Source: Membranipora membranacea (taxonomy: Eukaryota > Bryozoa > Gymnolaemata > Cheilostomatida > Membraniporidae). Taken from it: a DNA stretch of 60,000 nucleotides. Below are positions 1-10,903 of the stretch, in pieces. A program made the position numbers and the translations under genes. Location: assembly GCA_914767715.1 (NCBI GenBank), contig OU612074.1:22618062-22678061 (forward strand), given 5' to 3'. Each line of letters starts with the position of its first letter. Positions within the stretch are counted from its first letter, which is position 1. The notes below the pieces were generated by a model. The model saw nothing but the letters and a program-made list of their open reading frames with translations, was not told where the DNA came from and did not search any database.

Positions 1-534
1 AGGTATTATTAGTGTATTTCAGGTCATTACAAGATGGGGGACCGCTGTAGCTAAAGAGCCAGCTTACACTCAGCTATGAAGTATACTTTCGATAATCCTG
101 CTTGAATAGAGATAATCAAATGAATTATATTGAGAGGATCTCAAACAGGCCTGTTTGCTTGCCTAATATGTCTTAATAAAGATACTATATTGCTGTTCAG
201 TTAGAAACAGAAGATTGGGCTGCCCCTAATGAGGGAGCAAGGTGTTGTTGAAAGAATAGAGAAATCAGCAGTCATCTCAGCTAGTGGTATTAGTTGCCAC
301 TCAAGTTATACTATTTTCTCCGAAGAAAAATATCTCTTCCAACAATTAAGATGTGTGTTATTAAAACAACTGTTCAATAAAAAATGAATATTTGATGAGT
401 GTTAAGATGTCTCCGTAAACATGAAACAGAATCTAATTATTTTGAGATCAGAGATTTGATGCTAGCACAGCTATTTACCATGGTATTCCCTCTCTACTCT
501 CCTCTCTCTACTGATCTTTAGCCTTTAAATAGAT
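1..534. other. No gene recognised
   Basis: AT-rich non-coding sequence. I see no exon with splice signals, no RNA gene and no clear repeat structure in this stretch. Confidence 0.5.
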
Positions 535-1310
535 TAGGACCACCCTACCCTTCCGAACCCAAGACCCACGACCCACGGCTATTCTGCCCATCGAAAAAAC
601 CCTGCTGTTTAAAACAGGCTTTAACAGTGGTTATTTCTCTAAAAAGCGCTTATTTGGTGGTTATTATTAGTCTGAGACCCCCTGACCTTTGTCCCCCCCC
701 TGGTGAGGGAGTTAATTACTAGTTACAGTTTTATCTAGAATCGAGCCGATAATTGCCCCAGTTTTTTAGTGCTCTGTAACCGATGAGAACCACAGATAAC
801 AACATGGCCCCAGTGCTCAGAGATAACATTTTAATGCTACGGACGTTGACAGCGACCGCCTGATTTTTTATTAGGATTGTAATGCTGAGAATCATTTTTA
901 TATGTGTTGGGAAATTACCTCACCAAATGTCATGAGCAGGCAGGTAAACATTTACAAATTACACCTGTTAACGTTATGAGTAAAATTTATGTTTTATTTA
1001 GAGACTTCAAGCAGAAGCCATCTTGGCCAACATGTGTAAGCAGCAAAATATTTCCCAACCTACTTCTTGTTAATCTTCATACAAGAAAATAAAACAATGT
1101 GGATCATAACAGTAAAGGGGAGCAGTGAGATTGAGATATGACCTAACTGTAGACAGACCTCACCTGTGTATCAAATGATTCTAAGAGTGACTGGTATATC
1201 GCACAAATCAGCGGTAGTTATAATCCTATACACTGACATTTATCACAGAGTTTACCCATAAGAAATAGTGATCTTTTTATCGATGTCTGTATTAACGTTC
1301 AAGGATGCAG
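535..1310. repeat. Dispersed repeat, copy A (paired with 12.8-13.5 kb)
   Basis: Sequence blocks here recur in the same order at about 12,900-13,540. Shared blocks include one containing GAGCCGATAATTGCC, one with CAAATGTCATGAGCAG, and one with CAGAGTTTACCCATA. The copies are clearly homologous but diverged by many substitutions and short indels, so this is an old dispersed element. It leads directly into the foldback element with a tRNA-Glu-like core at 1,313-1,785, as the second copy leads into the tRNA-Glu at 13,824. The small reading frame at 904-1,092 lies inside this repeat and has no support as a gene. Confidence 0.7.
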
Positions 1311-1312
1311 TC

Positions 1313-1785
1313 TTCCAATGATCCATTCAGTTGTTGGGTGCGTTAGTGATAGTATAGCACAAAAAAGATTTCCCACATGGCAGTGATTTCTAAATGGCAG
1401 ATCAAAATTTATATTTGTTTGGCTGATCAACTTATGAGATATTACGACTGTAGATTGGTGAGCAGTTGCATGCCCTAGCTAGAGTAGGTAGCTGGATGTA
1501 ACTGTTAACTGTTGGCGATATACTCCCTTGATTAGCGCGGGGACCTAAAAGGTCTTCCCAGACGGGGAATCAAACCCCGGCCACGGCTCTGAGCGCCGGA
1601 TCCTAACCACTAGACCACTTGGGACTGGTTTACAGTAAATTTCTAGTCGTAATATCTGATAAGTTAATCAGTCAAACAATAATGTATTTCAAACTGCCAT
1701 TTCAAAATCTTCGCCTTGTGGGAATTACTTTTTGCTACACAATTAATGACACACCTATCTATCAACTGATTTGATCATTGAAAGT
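1313..1785. mobile_element. Foldback element with tRNA-Glu-like sequence in the loop
   Basis: Two arms of roughly 130 bases (about 1,313-1,450 and 1,648-1,785) are imperfect inverted complements. For example the left arm motif TTTCCCACATGG faces CCTTGTGGGAA on the right, and AAATGGCAG faces CTGCCATTT. The loop carries the tRNA-Glu-like sequence on the minus strand and the common flank TTAGCGCGGGGACC. The same arms flank a tRNA-Glu-like core at 11,690-12,277, and the left arm alone precedes the tRNA-Glu at 13,824. I know of no named family to assign it to. Confidence 0.65.
1555..1624 (-). pseudogene. tRNA-Glu-like pseudogene
   Basis: On the minus strand the A box (GTGGTCTAGTGGTTAGGAT) and a B box with one substitution (GGTTTGATTCC) of a glutamate tRNA are readable. 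The anticodon arm is two bases shorter than in the intact copy at 13,824-13,895, and the T-loop carries GTTTGAT rather than GTTCGAT, so it is unlikely to fold as a functional tRNA. It sits in the loop of the foldback element. Confidence 0.7.
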
Positions 1786-1989
1786 TTTTTTTTACAGACA
1801 TATATAAAACATCATTATTGTTTCAGGGTAACATCTGTGCTATATATGATCGTTGTATAGGATATACAGGATATAAACTGCTGCTGAGTTGTTTTACATA
1901 CCACTACCAGCAGGAAGAATTCCCCCTGATACCTGGGTTGTTTTCGCACAGCGGACAATTTACGACCCTACACCGCTACATTGACCATC

Positions 1990-2556
1990 ACTGATAATGA
2001 TCACTATCACCAGCAAGGGCAACCATGGGCACGGTTATGGCCACCATAACCACATTCACTACAACCACAACCACCTCAACCACCAGCACAACCACCACCA
2101 CAACCACCACCACAACCACCACCATCACAACAACTACCACAACTACCACCACAACCACTACCATCACAACAACTACCACCACAACCACCACCACAACCAC
2201 TACTATCACAACCACTACTATCACAACAACCACCACCACAACTACCACCACAACCACCACCACAACCACCACCACAACCACCACCACAACCACTACCATC
2301 ACAACAACTACCACCACAACCACTACCATCACAACAACCACCACCACAACCACCACCACAACCACCACCACAACCACCACCACAACCACCACCACAACCA
2401 CTACCACCACAACCACTACAACCACCACCACAACCACCACCACAACCACCACCACAACCACCACCACAACCACTACCATCACAACAACTACCACCACAAC
2501 CACTACCATCACAACAACCACCACCACAACCACCACCACAACTACCAAACTGAGAG
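1990..2556. repeat. CCACCACAA-type 9-base simple repeat
   Basis: About 500 bases of near-tandem CCACCACAA/CCATCACAA/CTACCACAA units on the plus strand. Because the unit is nine bases, no frame meets a stop, giving open frames of poly-Thr, poly-His/Asn and, on the minus strand, poly-Val. The Thr frame (from 2,025) resembles the Thr-rich exons of the polycystin-like gene. However, it runs straight into a 23-base minisatellite and has no convincing splice or downstream domain, so I treat it as a simple repeat. Confidence 0.75.
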
Positions 2557-2621
2557 CAAATTGGCGCAGCAGAAATTGCGGCCTCGCCCTAAGGCACAAA
2601 CAATCTCCACCGAATCGTCGG

Positions 2622-2905
2622 AATGAGGCTGTAACTGTACCTGGAATGAGGCTGTAACTGTACCTGGAATGAGGCTGTAACTGTACCTGGAATGAGGCTG
2701 TAACTGTACCTGGAATGAGGCTGTAACTGTACCTGGAATGAGGCTGTAACTGTACCTGGAATGAGGCTGTAACTGTACCTGGAATGAGGCTGTAACTGTA
2801 CCTGGAATGAGGCTGTAACTGTACCTGGAATGAGGCTGTAACTGTACCTGGAATGAGGCTGTAACTGTACCTGGAATGAGGCTGTAACCTGTAACTGTAC
2901 CTGGC
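2622..2905. repeat. 23-base minisatellite
   Basis: Roughly twelve near-perfect head-to-tail copies of a 23-base unit beginning GAATGAGGCTGTAACTGTAC. The period is not a multiple of three, so translation cycles through frames. The reading frames crossing it are artefacts of the repeat. Confidence 0.9.
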
Positions 2906-3229
2906 AATCTTAACCAACCAATACCAGCCATTACTACCCATAACGACGCGCACCTTCCCATGATTGACCAGCCGCAGATAATGCATATCATTACTTCACT
3001 TTAGAACTGATTTCTATTTTGTCTGACACTCTCTTACAATATGTCCATGCATGTTTTGAACAGTTTTCTTCCTCTCTTTCTTTACACTAGGTCTTATTTG
3101 ACCGCCCTATTTATAAGCCCCTTTAAGGGCATGTGGCTTGTGTGATGTGGTTACCCTATACCCTTGCCCGCCGTTACCGGCTATTGTTTTTTTGAAGGGT
3201 CAGAGGGGGATTTTTATACTGCGTGCAAG

Positions 3230-3480
3230 CACACAGTATACCTCCTGTATTTATGGTCCTGATCCGAACAGACCTGGCTAGGATGAATGGCTTGCCAGTG
3301 CCAAATCAGAAATGACAGACAGCCTCGGGAATCAAACCTGGACCTTAAGATCACAAAATTACCCTTCATTAATAAAGATAATATATTTTCTCTGTCTTAA
3401 TGAGACAGAAAGAGTTCAAACAGGATCAGGATTAGGATTCAACATGAACCTCACCTCATGCTCTATCTGGTTAGAACCAT
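3230..3480 (-). repeat. Possible tRNA-derived SINE remnant
   Basis: On the minus strand a B-box-like sequence (AGGTTTGATTCCCGAGG) is followed by a non-coding body. Upstream there is a weak A-box-like stretch (CCAGATAGAGCATGAGG). This resembles the head-plus-body layout of a tRNA-derived SINE. No second copy was identified in the window, so the call is weak. Confidence 0.3.
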
Positions 3481-3549
3481 TGGCTATCAATCAAACTATG
3501 TAGGTGACACATATTATTTATATTTATTTTTATATTTTGAGACACTCAC

Positions 3550-3852
3550 CTTGTCTCAAGATGCACTGCTTTGGATAGTGTGGTGGATTTTCCACCACAA
3601 CTGGACAGTCTTAATTTAATTTTTACTAAATTCATAATAAATGATATGGTAGTTGTGTTTACTGTTATAGATAGAGATGCTGCCTGTTTAACTGGGTACA
3701 AAGACTGCAGTTTGTTACGTAGATAAGCTATATCACATTCTCCTGTCACATCGATGATAAGTGAATCTTTTCCCCGGATGTGTACTTTGACAGCTGCATC
3801 CTCCCCTTGTTGATGCTGATTTTGTGATCCAAAAGGAAATATACAATTTATC
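3550..3852 (-). CDS. Exon-like ORF downstream of the VWA-ShKT gene, possible alternative exon
   Basis: A 303-base open segment on the minus strand is bounded by a good acceptor (pyrimidine-rich tract ending CTGATAG) and a good donor (AG|GTGAGT). It begins and ends in phase 2. The phase matches the donor of exon 8 of the neighbouring gene (ending at 4,514), so it could be spliced in place of the terminal exon at 3,995-4,103. It encodes about 100 residues with four cysteines and contains the stretch VKVHIRGKDSLIIDV. I do not recognise a domain. It lies beyond the polyadenylation signal of the main transcript and ends in a donor, so a further exon would be needed, and none was found between 1 and 3,549. 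It may instead be a relic. Confidence 0.4.
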
Positions 3853-3920
3853 CTATCAGATAAACATATCCCAAAAACAACTTTGTGGTATACAGTCATA
3901 AACATCTTAATATTATCCAT

Positions 3921-3926
3921 TTTATT
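3921..3926 (-). terminator. Polyadenylation signal AATAAA
   Basis: AATAAA on the minus strand about 70 bases beyond the stop codon at 3,995-3,997. It supports 3,995-4,103 as a true terminal exon. Confidence 0.6.
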
Positions 3927-3994
3927 CTGATATTTTAACTGTTACACCTTAGAATTCCGTCCATCAGTGATCTTGAAAGTTCAAGAGGAGTCTA

Positions 3995-6923
3995 TTAGAT
4001 GCAGGAATCTGTTGTCTGATTGTAGTTCATATTCTGAAGACAATAAGAAGTCAGCATCAGCTCAGCATAGGTTCCTGTATTTGTCTTCCTCGGGTAAACC
4101 AGCCTGATAATGTAAAGAGTGAACAAGAAGATTAACAAAGCAGACTGATTTGGCTAAAGCTCACTTTATCACTAATACAATTATGGTTATGGTTTTTTAA
4201 GTAGGCTATCAGTCAAATTTATTATATTGATCAGAAAATTAGCCTTTGTTACGCATAGAAGAAAAAGTGGAATTTTTATAATTTATTTGTTGAATGTCTT
4301 GTGATAAAATTGACAATTGAAGTTACAAATATTGGAGGCAAGCTTTGAATGGAGTGAGCGATTGTTCTTTGCCTTGGGATGAGTCGAGTTGGGGTCAAAA
4401 TCTAAGGGGTTAAAGAATAAAAGGAGGCATTATTGGTAATTGGTCTGGTCACGGAAGTCTTATATAAGAGCATTGTAGATCTGAGTGTAAGTCTACAGAT
4501 AGACATCACTCACGGCGGGATCTTTGTGAGGACGAGAAGATTAAGAATAGGGTATCTGCTTTGTTCAGCGATTCTGTCTGTCAATATTTTTTTCAAACTG
4601 GCAGGTATTTCTGTAACTGCACCGTTATATGTGACATCAGTAGGCCATATTACTGTCAGAGTATCATTCACACAACTCAGCACAGCCTCAGATCCATTTT
4701 GTGTACCACAGTCTATAAAAAACATCATAAAAGTACTTGACAATCAAGACGTGTTTGTTATGTGAGAGTCCCGGCAATCACCAGTTATTCAATGACAACT
4801 AAAACATTTACAAAGATGGCACTGGTCAACACGAATAACATCTCATTTTTAAAACAATTGAAATATGTACCATCAGGTAACAAAACCTAGAAGGAGCATG
4901 TATTATTCTCTTTAACTGATATCAATGAAATTAAATTATATACATATTCACAATATTTGAGTATTTATTGCAGAAAGCTGCATTATGTTAACACAATAGA
5001 CGAAACACCCAATGGCAATGTCTATAATATATCATAATCTTTACTCACTATCTGCTGTAGCTTACAATATCATCTGGAAGACATCATCTAACTAATAGCT
5101 AAGTTTGTCAGCTAATTTGAAACTATTTTTGGGGAAATACTATCCTATGAACTGACTCTTCACTTAACTCTAATATGACCTCACCTTGTTGGCATATTTC
5201 CCTGATCTGGTTGACATTGCCGTTAGCCAAAGTTGTAACAGTAGATATAACTACGTTGTCAGTCAGCAGTGAACACTTTATATCATATTTAGCTACCACA
5301 TCTAATCGTTTTACCAGTAGGTGGTCTGAAAATGTTAAGATGTTGATTTAGTATACTTAGAAAGTACTATTTTAGATAACATATTATCAAGCGTACTAAC
5401 AATAAACGCTATTATTAATATTGTCATAATAAATTTTAATACAACTGGCTCAAGAAATACATTTCTGCTTGATAATTAATTTTTTTTAATACATACTTTA
5501 TTTTAATCACCGACCAATGCATCTTGACAAAGGAGGAATGGAATTAAATGAATTTTCTTAACAGCAGTTTATCATAAAATGCTGTCCTTCCAACATGCTG
5601 AGACAGCTGAAGCAAATCACTGCGGACATGATTGTCGTAAGATTGAAATTTAGAAACATATCGCAGACATAAGACATTTAAATGCACTTTAATTTTTTCG
5701 ATATTTAATGTGGACAGTCTTTCATCATAGTCGTCTATGAGAGGTAAAATTAATCTTGTTCACATGCTTTAAAAGCTTTCCAGTTTATCTATGTCAGTTT
5801 TACTAAGATATGGAATGTATAGCTTCTCAAAAGCATTTCTTATCATCTTTCTGTTCTTTTATTATTTTTAAACATCATTTCTGCCACTTCACTAACAGGT
5901 GAGAAACTCACTTCGTACCTTTGATTATGACAGTAATATTACATGGGTTATCTCCTCCGCCTATTTGGTACTCATAGTCACCAACAGGTAACTTCATTCT
6001 GTGTGTGATACCTGCTACAGTCAACTGGACATCGGCTAGTTCAGTAGCAGGGGAGACAATATCTCTTATTACTCCTGGACATGTGTAGTCTAGGCCTGCA
6101 GTACCTGAAGATAAGTATTCAGAGACACATCAATATAGGCCCATAGGGTAAGTATTAAGTGACACATGAGTATAGGGTAAGTATTAAGTGATACATCAGT
6201 ATAGAGAAAGTATTCAGTGATACATCAGTATAGGGTAAGTATTCAGTGACACATCAGAATAGGGTAGGTATTCAGTGACACATCAGAATAGGGTAGGTAT
6301 TCAGTGACACATCAGAATAGGGTAAGTATTCAGTGACACATCAGAATAGGGTAAGTATTCAGTGACACATCAGTATAAGGAAAGTATTCAGTGACACATC
6401 AGAATAGGGTAATGAGTGGTGACCTCTGATTTCTACTAACTTGAGGTCATGACCATCTCATATCAAAAGTGGCAGCCATAGTTCTGAAAATAAAGTCACC
6501 AAACTTGTAAAACTCTTCAAGTCTGTAATCACCACTCAGTGTTGTTTTACTTTTTGTGGCACATATCATCTTTATATCTTTATTCTCGAATGTCTGGAAC
6601 CAAATGGATTCGGTGTACCAAACACCAGTATATATGCTCTCACGAAGTTATCTCTATTTAATACTCACTGTTATTTATGACTTCTATGTTCATTTTACAG
6701 CCAAATCTATGAACAACATGACGTCCAACTGCCAACTCAGTTAGGATATTGGCTGTTATCTCTACTAATGCTCTTTCCTCATAAGATTTCACATAGAATG
6801 TCATATTTCTGTCCTGACAAGGTGCTCTGGTTGTTGTCATTGGTATGGTAGATGTTGGTAGCATAGATTTAGGTGGTGTAGTCATCGGTGTGGTTTCTGC
6901 TTGTGTCGCTGTCAGGTTTTGAT
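3995..6923 (-). other. Exons 5-9: unrecognised Cys-containing C-terminal region
   Basis: Exons 5 (6,669-6,923), 6 (5,919-6,104), 7 (5,185-5,325), 8 (4,514-4,712) and 9 (3,995-4,103) encode about 300 residues with pairs of cysteines (CQDRNMTF...RFGCKMN, YTCPGVI...NPCNITV, KCSLL...REICQQ, DCGTQ...LSCVND) and several N-glycosylation sequons. Exons 5-7 are symmetric phase 1, as if each were a small module of 47-85 residues. Alternating hydrophobic strands suggest a beta-rich extracellular fold. I do not recognise the family. Confidence 0.6.
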
Positions 6924-9087
6924 CTGATAAAAACAAACTAATTGTGCTCATTGATACATTGGGATTATAACTAGTTTCCTGTTTACTTTAGGGATGAATC
7001 ACTAAATATCGGTCCCAGGCACTCTGCATCCCAATATTCTTATCAGCAGAGGAGGGCAAAGCAGATCTACCTGTCATCAAGGTAGGAATGGTTATAAAAT
7101 GTAATAATATGTCTGGTCAATGCGACTCAGAAGAGGTTACTCAAAAAATCAATTAATCTTTCACTTACATATATCCAGAGGCTGACAAAATCCACAAGTC
7201 TTCGCACATCTAATTCTGAGACGAATGGGCGTGCTGCTATTGCAGAGTAATCTCTCAGAGATGCCACAGCCGGATACTCTATCGTAGCAATCTCCACGAC
7301 CACGACCAGGACCAGGACCACGACTAAGGAATTGAGATATGTTTGTTGTCCGTGCTGTTGATGTGGTTGACGTTAATGTTGATGCAGCAGTAGCTTTAGC
7401 TTGCATTGTTGTTGTGGTTTTAGAGGTGGTAGAATACAATGCAGCAAACTCTTTAATAAAGTAATCAAAATTTAAAATGCAGGATGCCAATCGAAATAGT
7501 GTAATCAATCAAATACAGCGGTCGTCATGATTTTAGCCACTGTGGAGAGTTTATTCACCTGTTTGGACATGGCTTGAGGGAGCAAACAACGTTGAATGAC
7601 AAACTGGATAATGCCTGATCATGCTCTGACCAATAGGGGCGGGTAGTATTATGTATTTATCACATACTTGTGTTCATTTTGAATAATCATTAATTATCTT
7701 ACCTTTACAGATTTTTTGTTGCAGCTTGGTCTGTTCTGCAGCGAGGCTGGAGAAGTCTGTGATTTTGTACACATAGGATACATCTGATGCTATGTCATTA
7801 AGCTCTTGCGCTCCAGCTTTATCACCTACACCGATCACAAAGGTTGTCACATTCTCGGCATGAAGCTTCTGAGCAGCTTCTCTTGTCTTATCTTGATTTA
7901 CGCTCTTTCCATCTGTGATGATGATCACTATATTTGGGGTGGATTGTCTGTAAGACATACAAAACCCTATGGACATCATACTAAAACACTTCAATCAGCA
8001 TTATCTAAAAATTCCTGCTTTAAAAACCTGAATTGGACCTCTGACCCTGGATTTTCTTACACAAAATCTTATATTATTCATTCCTACATTATTACAGGGA
8101 TTCGTGGGAGCAATTCAGAGGTTGTGGTATATTAGGATTCAGTTAACAGGGAATAGCAGGAGATGCCAGGCGACATTACAGCGTTTCTGCTTTGCTATGG
8201 TGACAAATGTTCATATTCATTGACAGGAACAAGGCAATAACTTTCACATTTACCACCACTAACCTACCTCATTCCATTCTGGGTCTGGAATAACGTGCCT
8301 CTGACCTGGTCTAGGGCTCTATAAGTATTGGTACTGCCTCCAGAAAAGTTTTCTCTTTTAATGGCATTGATCACATCAGACTTTTTGCTGTACATGTTTA
8401 GTTTGAAGGCAACATTACTCTCTGTGCTGAAACTTATCATCCCGACTCGTACTTTATCAAAGCCGACATCGAACCCCTCCACAAGTCCAGTCAAGAATGT
8501 CAGGGACTAAAAATAAATTACAATGGGAGTTAAAATAGACACATTTATCCTCCTGAGAGTTTAAATAGACACAGATATCCTCCTGAGAGTTTAAATAGAC
8601 ACAGATATCCTCCTGTGAATTAGAATAGACACAGATATCCTCCTGAGAATTAGCATAGACACAGATATCCTCCTGAGAATTAGCATAGACACAGATATCC
8701 TCCTGAGAATTAGCATAGACACAGATATTCTCCTGAGAATTAGCATAGACGCATCTGTAAGTTTGATGTTATGAGGAAGAGCGTGTTACGAGAAATTTTA
8801 TGTGTCACATGTATGAAGAAACTTATATTTCACCTATAATCTGATTGAGGAGGATTTTGCAAACTGATCACGTCATCTCAACGTCTATCAGCTCTCAATA
8901 AAAAGCAGTAATAGCTTTGATTAGTTACCTTAGTCCATCCAGTGGATCCAACACTACCACTGCCATCAACAATGAGTACCACATCAGCTGACTGTATCAA
9001 ACACTGACTATCGGCTGAAACAACCACTGCTACCACAGTTAGGAAGAGCACTGCAATCCATGACATTTCACACAAATTAATATACAT
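3995..9087 (-). CDS. Secreted VWA-ShKT domain protein, nine exons, 604 residues
   Basis: I assemble nine minus-strand exons: 9,087-8,929; 8,506-8,268; 7,947-7,703; 7,450-7,169; 6,923-6,669; 6,104-5,919; 5,325-5,185; 4,712-4,514; 4,103-3,995. All junctions are GT-AG, phases agree, and the sum is 1,815 bases (604 residues plus stop). The protein starts with a signal peptide (a second Met eight residues in, MSWIAVLFLTVVAVVVSA, gives the cleaner one). Then come a VWA domain (about residues 30-212), a Thr-rich linker (220-250), a GPGPGRGRG stretch, a ShKT domain (269-304) and an unrecognised C-terminal region (about 305-604). Exons 4 to 7 are flanked by phase-1 introns, the symmetric class typical of shuffled extracellular modules. 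A secreted matrix or adhesive protein is the natural inference. AATAAA lies about 70 bases after the stop. The gene is divergent from the polycystin-like gene. Confidence 0.82.
6118..6415. repeat. ~29-base minisatellite in intron 5 of the VWA-ShKT gene
   Basis: About ten imperfect copies of a unit of roughly 29 bases containing TATTCAGTGACACATCAG and AATAGGGTAAG lie directly next to exon 6, whose acceptor is at 6,104/6,105. Copy number change here would alter only intron length. Confidence 0.85.
7169..7450 (-). other. Exon 4: Thr-rich linker and ShKT domain
   Basis: The first ~40 residues are rich in Thr, Ala and Ser, likely O-glycosylated. A Gly/Pro/Arg stretch follows, then six cysteines spaced C-x6-C-x7-C-x11-C-x3-C-x2-C, ending CAKTCGFC, the pattern of a ShKT module. 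The exon has phase 1 on both sides. ShKT domains occur widely in invertebrate secreted proteins and enzymes, so the name does not imply venom. The channel-blocking Lys-Tyr pair of the toxins is not evident. Confidence 0.85.
7703..9087 (-). other. Exons 1-3: signal peptide and VWA domain
   Basis: Exon 1 encodes the signal peptide and the first strand of a von Willebrand A fold ending in the MIDAS motif DGSGSVGS (D-x-S-x-S). Exon 2 supplies the MIDAS threonine in GGSTNTYRAL, and exon 3 supplies the MIDAS aspartate in IIITDGKS followed by VTTFVIGVGD. All three metal-site elements are therefore present, so Mg-dependent ligand binding is plausible. Exon 2 ends in phase 2 (AG|GTAGGT) and joins exon 3 correctly. 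The fold is split by introns of about 420 and 320 bases, the first containing a minisatellite. Confidence 0.9.
8528..8755. repeat. 30-base minisatellite in intron 1 of the VWA-ShKT gene
   Basis: About seven to eight copies of a ~30-base unit containing CATAGACACAGATATCCTCC begin some 20 bases upstream (in gene sense) of the exon 2 acceptor at 8,506/8,507. Confidence 0.85.
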
Positions 9088-9255
9088 ATAATATAATAAT
9101 ATATGACACTCATATATACCCCTGTCACAATGATATGTTTGTATCTTAAAGGCGAGTCAAACCATTTTTTTCTATGTTAATAAAAAGGTCTTCTAATATA
9201 AAGTATCAGCAATATAATATTTGTCATTATTCACATCTGTGACATTGAACTTTAT

Positions 9256-9440
9256 CAGCGTTTTGATAACTGGGTGCTGTGTGATTGTGTAACTCACCTG
9301 GCACTAAGATAGTCATGCTGTGTGATTGTGTAACTCACCTGGCACTAAGATAGTCATACTGTGTGATTGTGTAACTCACCTGGCACTAAGATAGTCATAC
9401 TGTGTGATTGTGTAACTCACCTGGCACTAAGCTAGTCATG
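9256..9440. repeat. 41-base minisatellite upstream of the VWA-ShKT gene
   Basis: Four near-identical copies of a 41-base unit containing GTGTGATTGTGTAACTCACC, about 170 bases upstream of the first exon in gene sense. Each unit carries GTAACTCACC, which on the minus strand reads GGTGAGTTAC. It is therefore a repeated donor-like sequence, although this is probably incidental. Confidence 0.85.
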
Positions 9441-10800
9441 CTTTGTGACCTCATGATCTCAGAAGTATGATGTAAATGTCTGTTTGTGAATTTCAAGTAT
9501 GGTGAGTTAACCAAGTAAATATTTGTCGTGAACTGATAGCAGCTTAGCAACATCATTTCTTCATTCACGTTTTAGAAGAAGGTCCAAGTTTTTCACTTTA
9601 TCAGTATGATAAGATGAGAGTTAAATAACATAAGGCTCCATTAACCATATGTGAGCTGAGTTAATAATAATAAAAGTTCATTTGACGTTAGGCAAACCAT
9701 TAATAGGGCAAAATCATGTTACGGCCAGGTTCTAATACCAGCACTTTTTTTACCAAACCACTCATTAGTCAATATCGTATTTACACTGATTATTAAGCAA
9801 ATGTCGAGTCTAATGCTGAAAGTTTGGGAGAAAGCTGTGCTTTCTCTATAACATGAATACTCATTACTACTACTGGCTTGTACTAACTTCACAATTCATT
9901 ACATTATATTATTATTACGTTATAATCAGTACCTGCCTCTGCCTGATTTGACATTTACCTACGTGTAAAGAAGACTGTATATAGAGAGTCTGGCCAGAGA
10001 AGAGTGAGTAATAAAACTTTAACCTTGACCTATGATAATCAGGAAGTGACTGTCAGACTTTTCAAAATAAGATCGATACTCGTAAGGATAGTGATAATAC
10101 ACAGGTAAGCATTTATATCAGTGAAGTCGTCTCACCTTGTTGTAAGACAAGACAACTCCAAAATTTTATCTTTATCAGTTTTGTTGCGAGAGGTAGATAA
10201 AATGTGATGGTGCATCAAAAATAGTGATTCGGGCATACTTTTGTACCCGTTCATCCTGTGCTGGCTACTTTTATTAAAAACAGAGATAATTAAATATCTT
10301 ATCCCGTCTTTGTTTGAAATTGAACAATATATTTTGAAAAGCTTACAAGATAATTTTTTGTAAGCTTTTCTGTTTATGTTGGTGCAGCGGTTTGGTCTAC
10401 CATAGCGATCTACAACGCATGGTGAGGAAGGTGTGGTTGTCTTAAGATGGGAAATGAGGTGACAGCCTCAGTGCTATTATATTTATTTACAGTACTGTGA
10501 GTCACAATCAAGAAAGAATTTGGTTTACGTTTGAAAGGTTGAAGTTTTATCACATCAAATTATCTGTGGAATATAAGTAAATATCAGGCAAACCTCTGCA
10601 AGAATAAAATATTAGGTATAGATGTGAAAAATCATCAACATACTTTGTTCGATAAAAGATAAAGTTTGTTGGGTTATCTGTGTCATTAATCGTATTTCAT
10701 AACTACAAACTAAGTGGTATACCCAGTCATACAGTCATAGATACCTCATAATATGATTCATTCAAATTGTTTTGAATATTGAAAATTCCGATGAGTTTTG
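9441..10800. other. No gene recognised
   Basis: AT-rich intergenic sequence upstream of the VWA-ShKT gene. I see no exon or RNA gene. A promoter for the minus-strand gene should lie somewhere above 9,087, but no core element can be assigned. Confidence 0.4.
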
Positions 10801-10903
10801 TTATAAGCAGGAATTTGTTGTCTGGTAGTAGTTCATATTCTGAAGACATGAAGAAGTCAGCGTCAGCTCAGCATAAGCTCCTGTTTTGGTCAGGTATACC
10901 AAC
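10801..10903 (-). pseudogene. Orphan copy of the VWA-ShKT terminal exon
   Basis: A minus-strand segment starting after an acceptor (ATTATCAG at 10,904 upward) encodes 33 residues ending SCL-stop. It matches the terminal exon at 3,995-4,103 at most positions: both contain YAEL-LTS-CLQNMNY-QTT-SC. The phase (2) and stop position are conserved. No other VWA or ShKT exon is seen on the minus strand up to 21 kb. Either this is the 3' end of a paralogue whose body has been lost or lies far upstream beyond a very long intron, or it is an isolated duplicated exon. Confidence 0.6.

Noticed and set aside
1997-2657. Long plus and minus frames of poly-His, poly-Thr and poly-Val
   Set aside because: They arise from a 9-base simple repeat that has no stop in any of several frames. 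There is no splice context or adjoining domain, and the frame runs into a 23-base minisatellite.
7169-7450. Calling the ShKT module a venom toxin
   Set aside because: The module is one domain in a large secreted VWA protein. ShKT folds are common in non-toxic invertebrate proteins, and the diagnostic channel-blocking dyad is not apparent.
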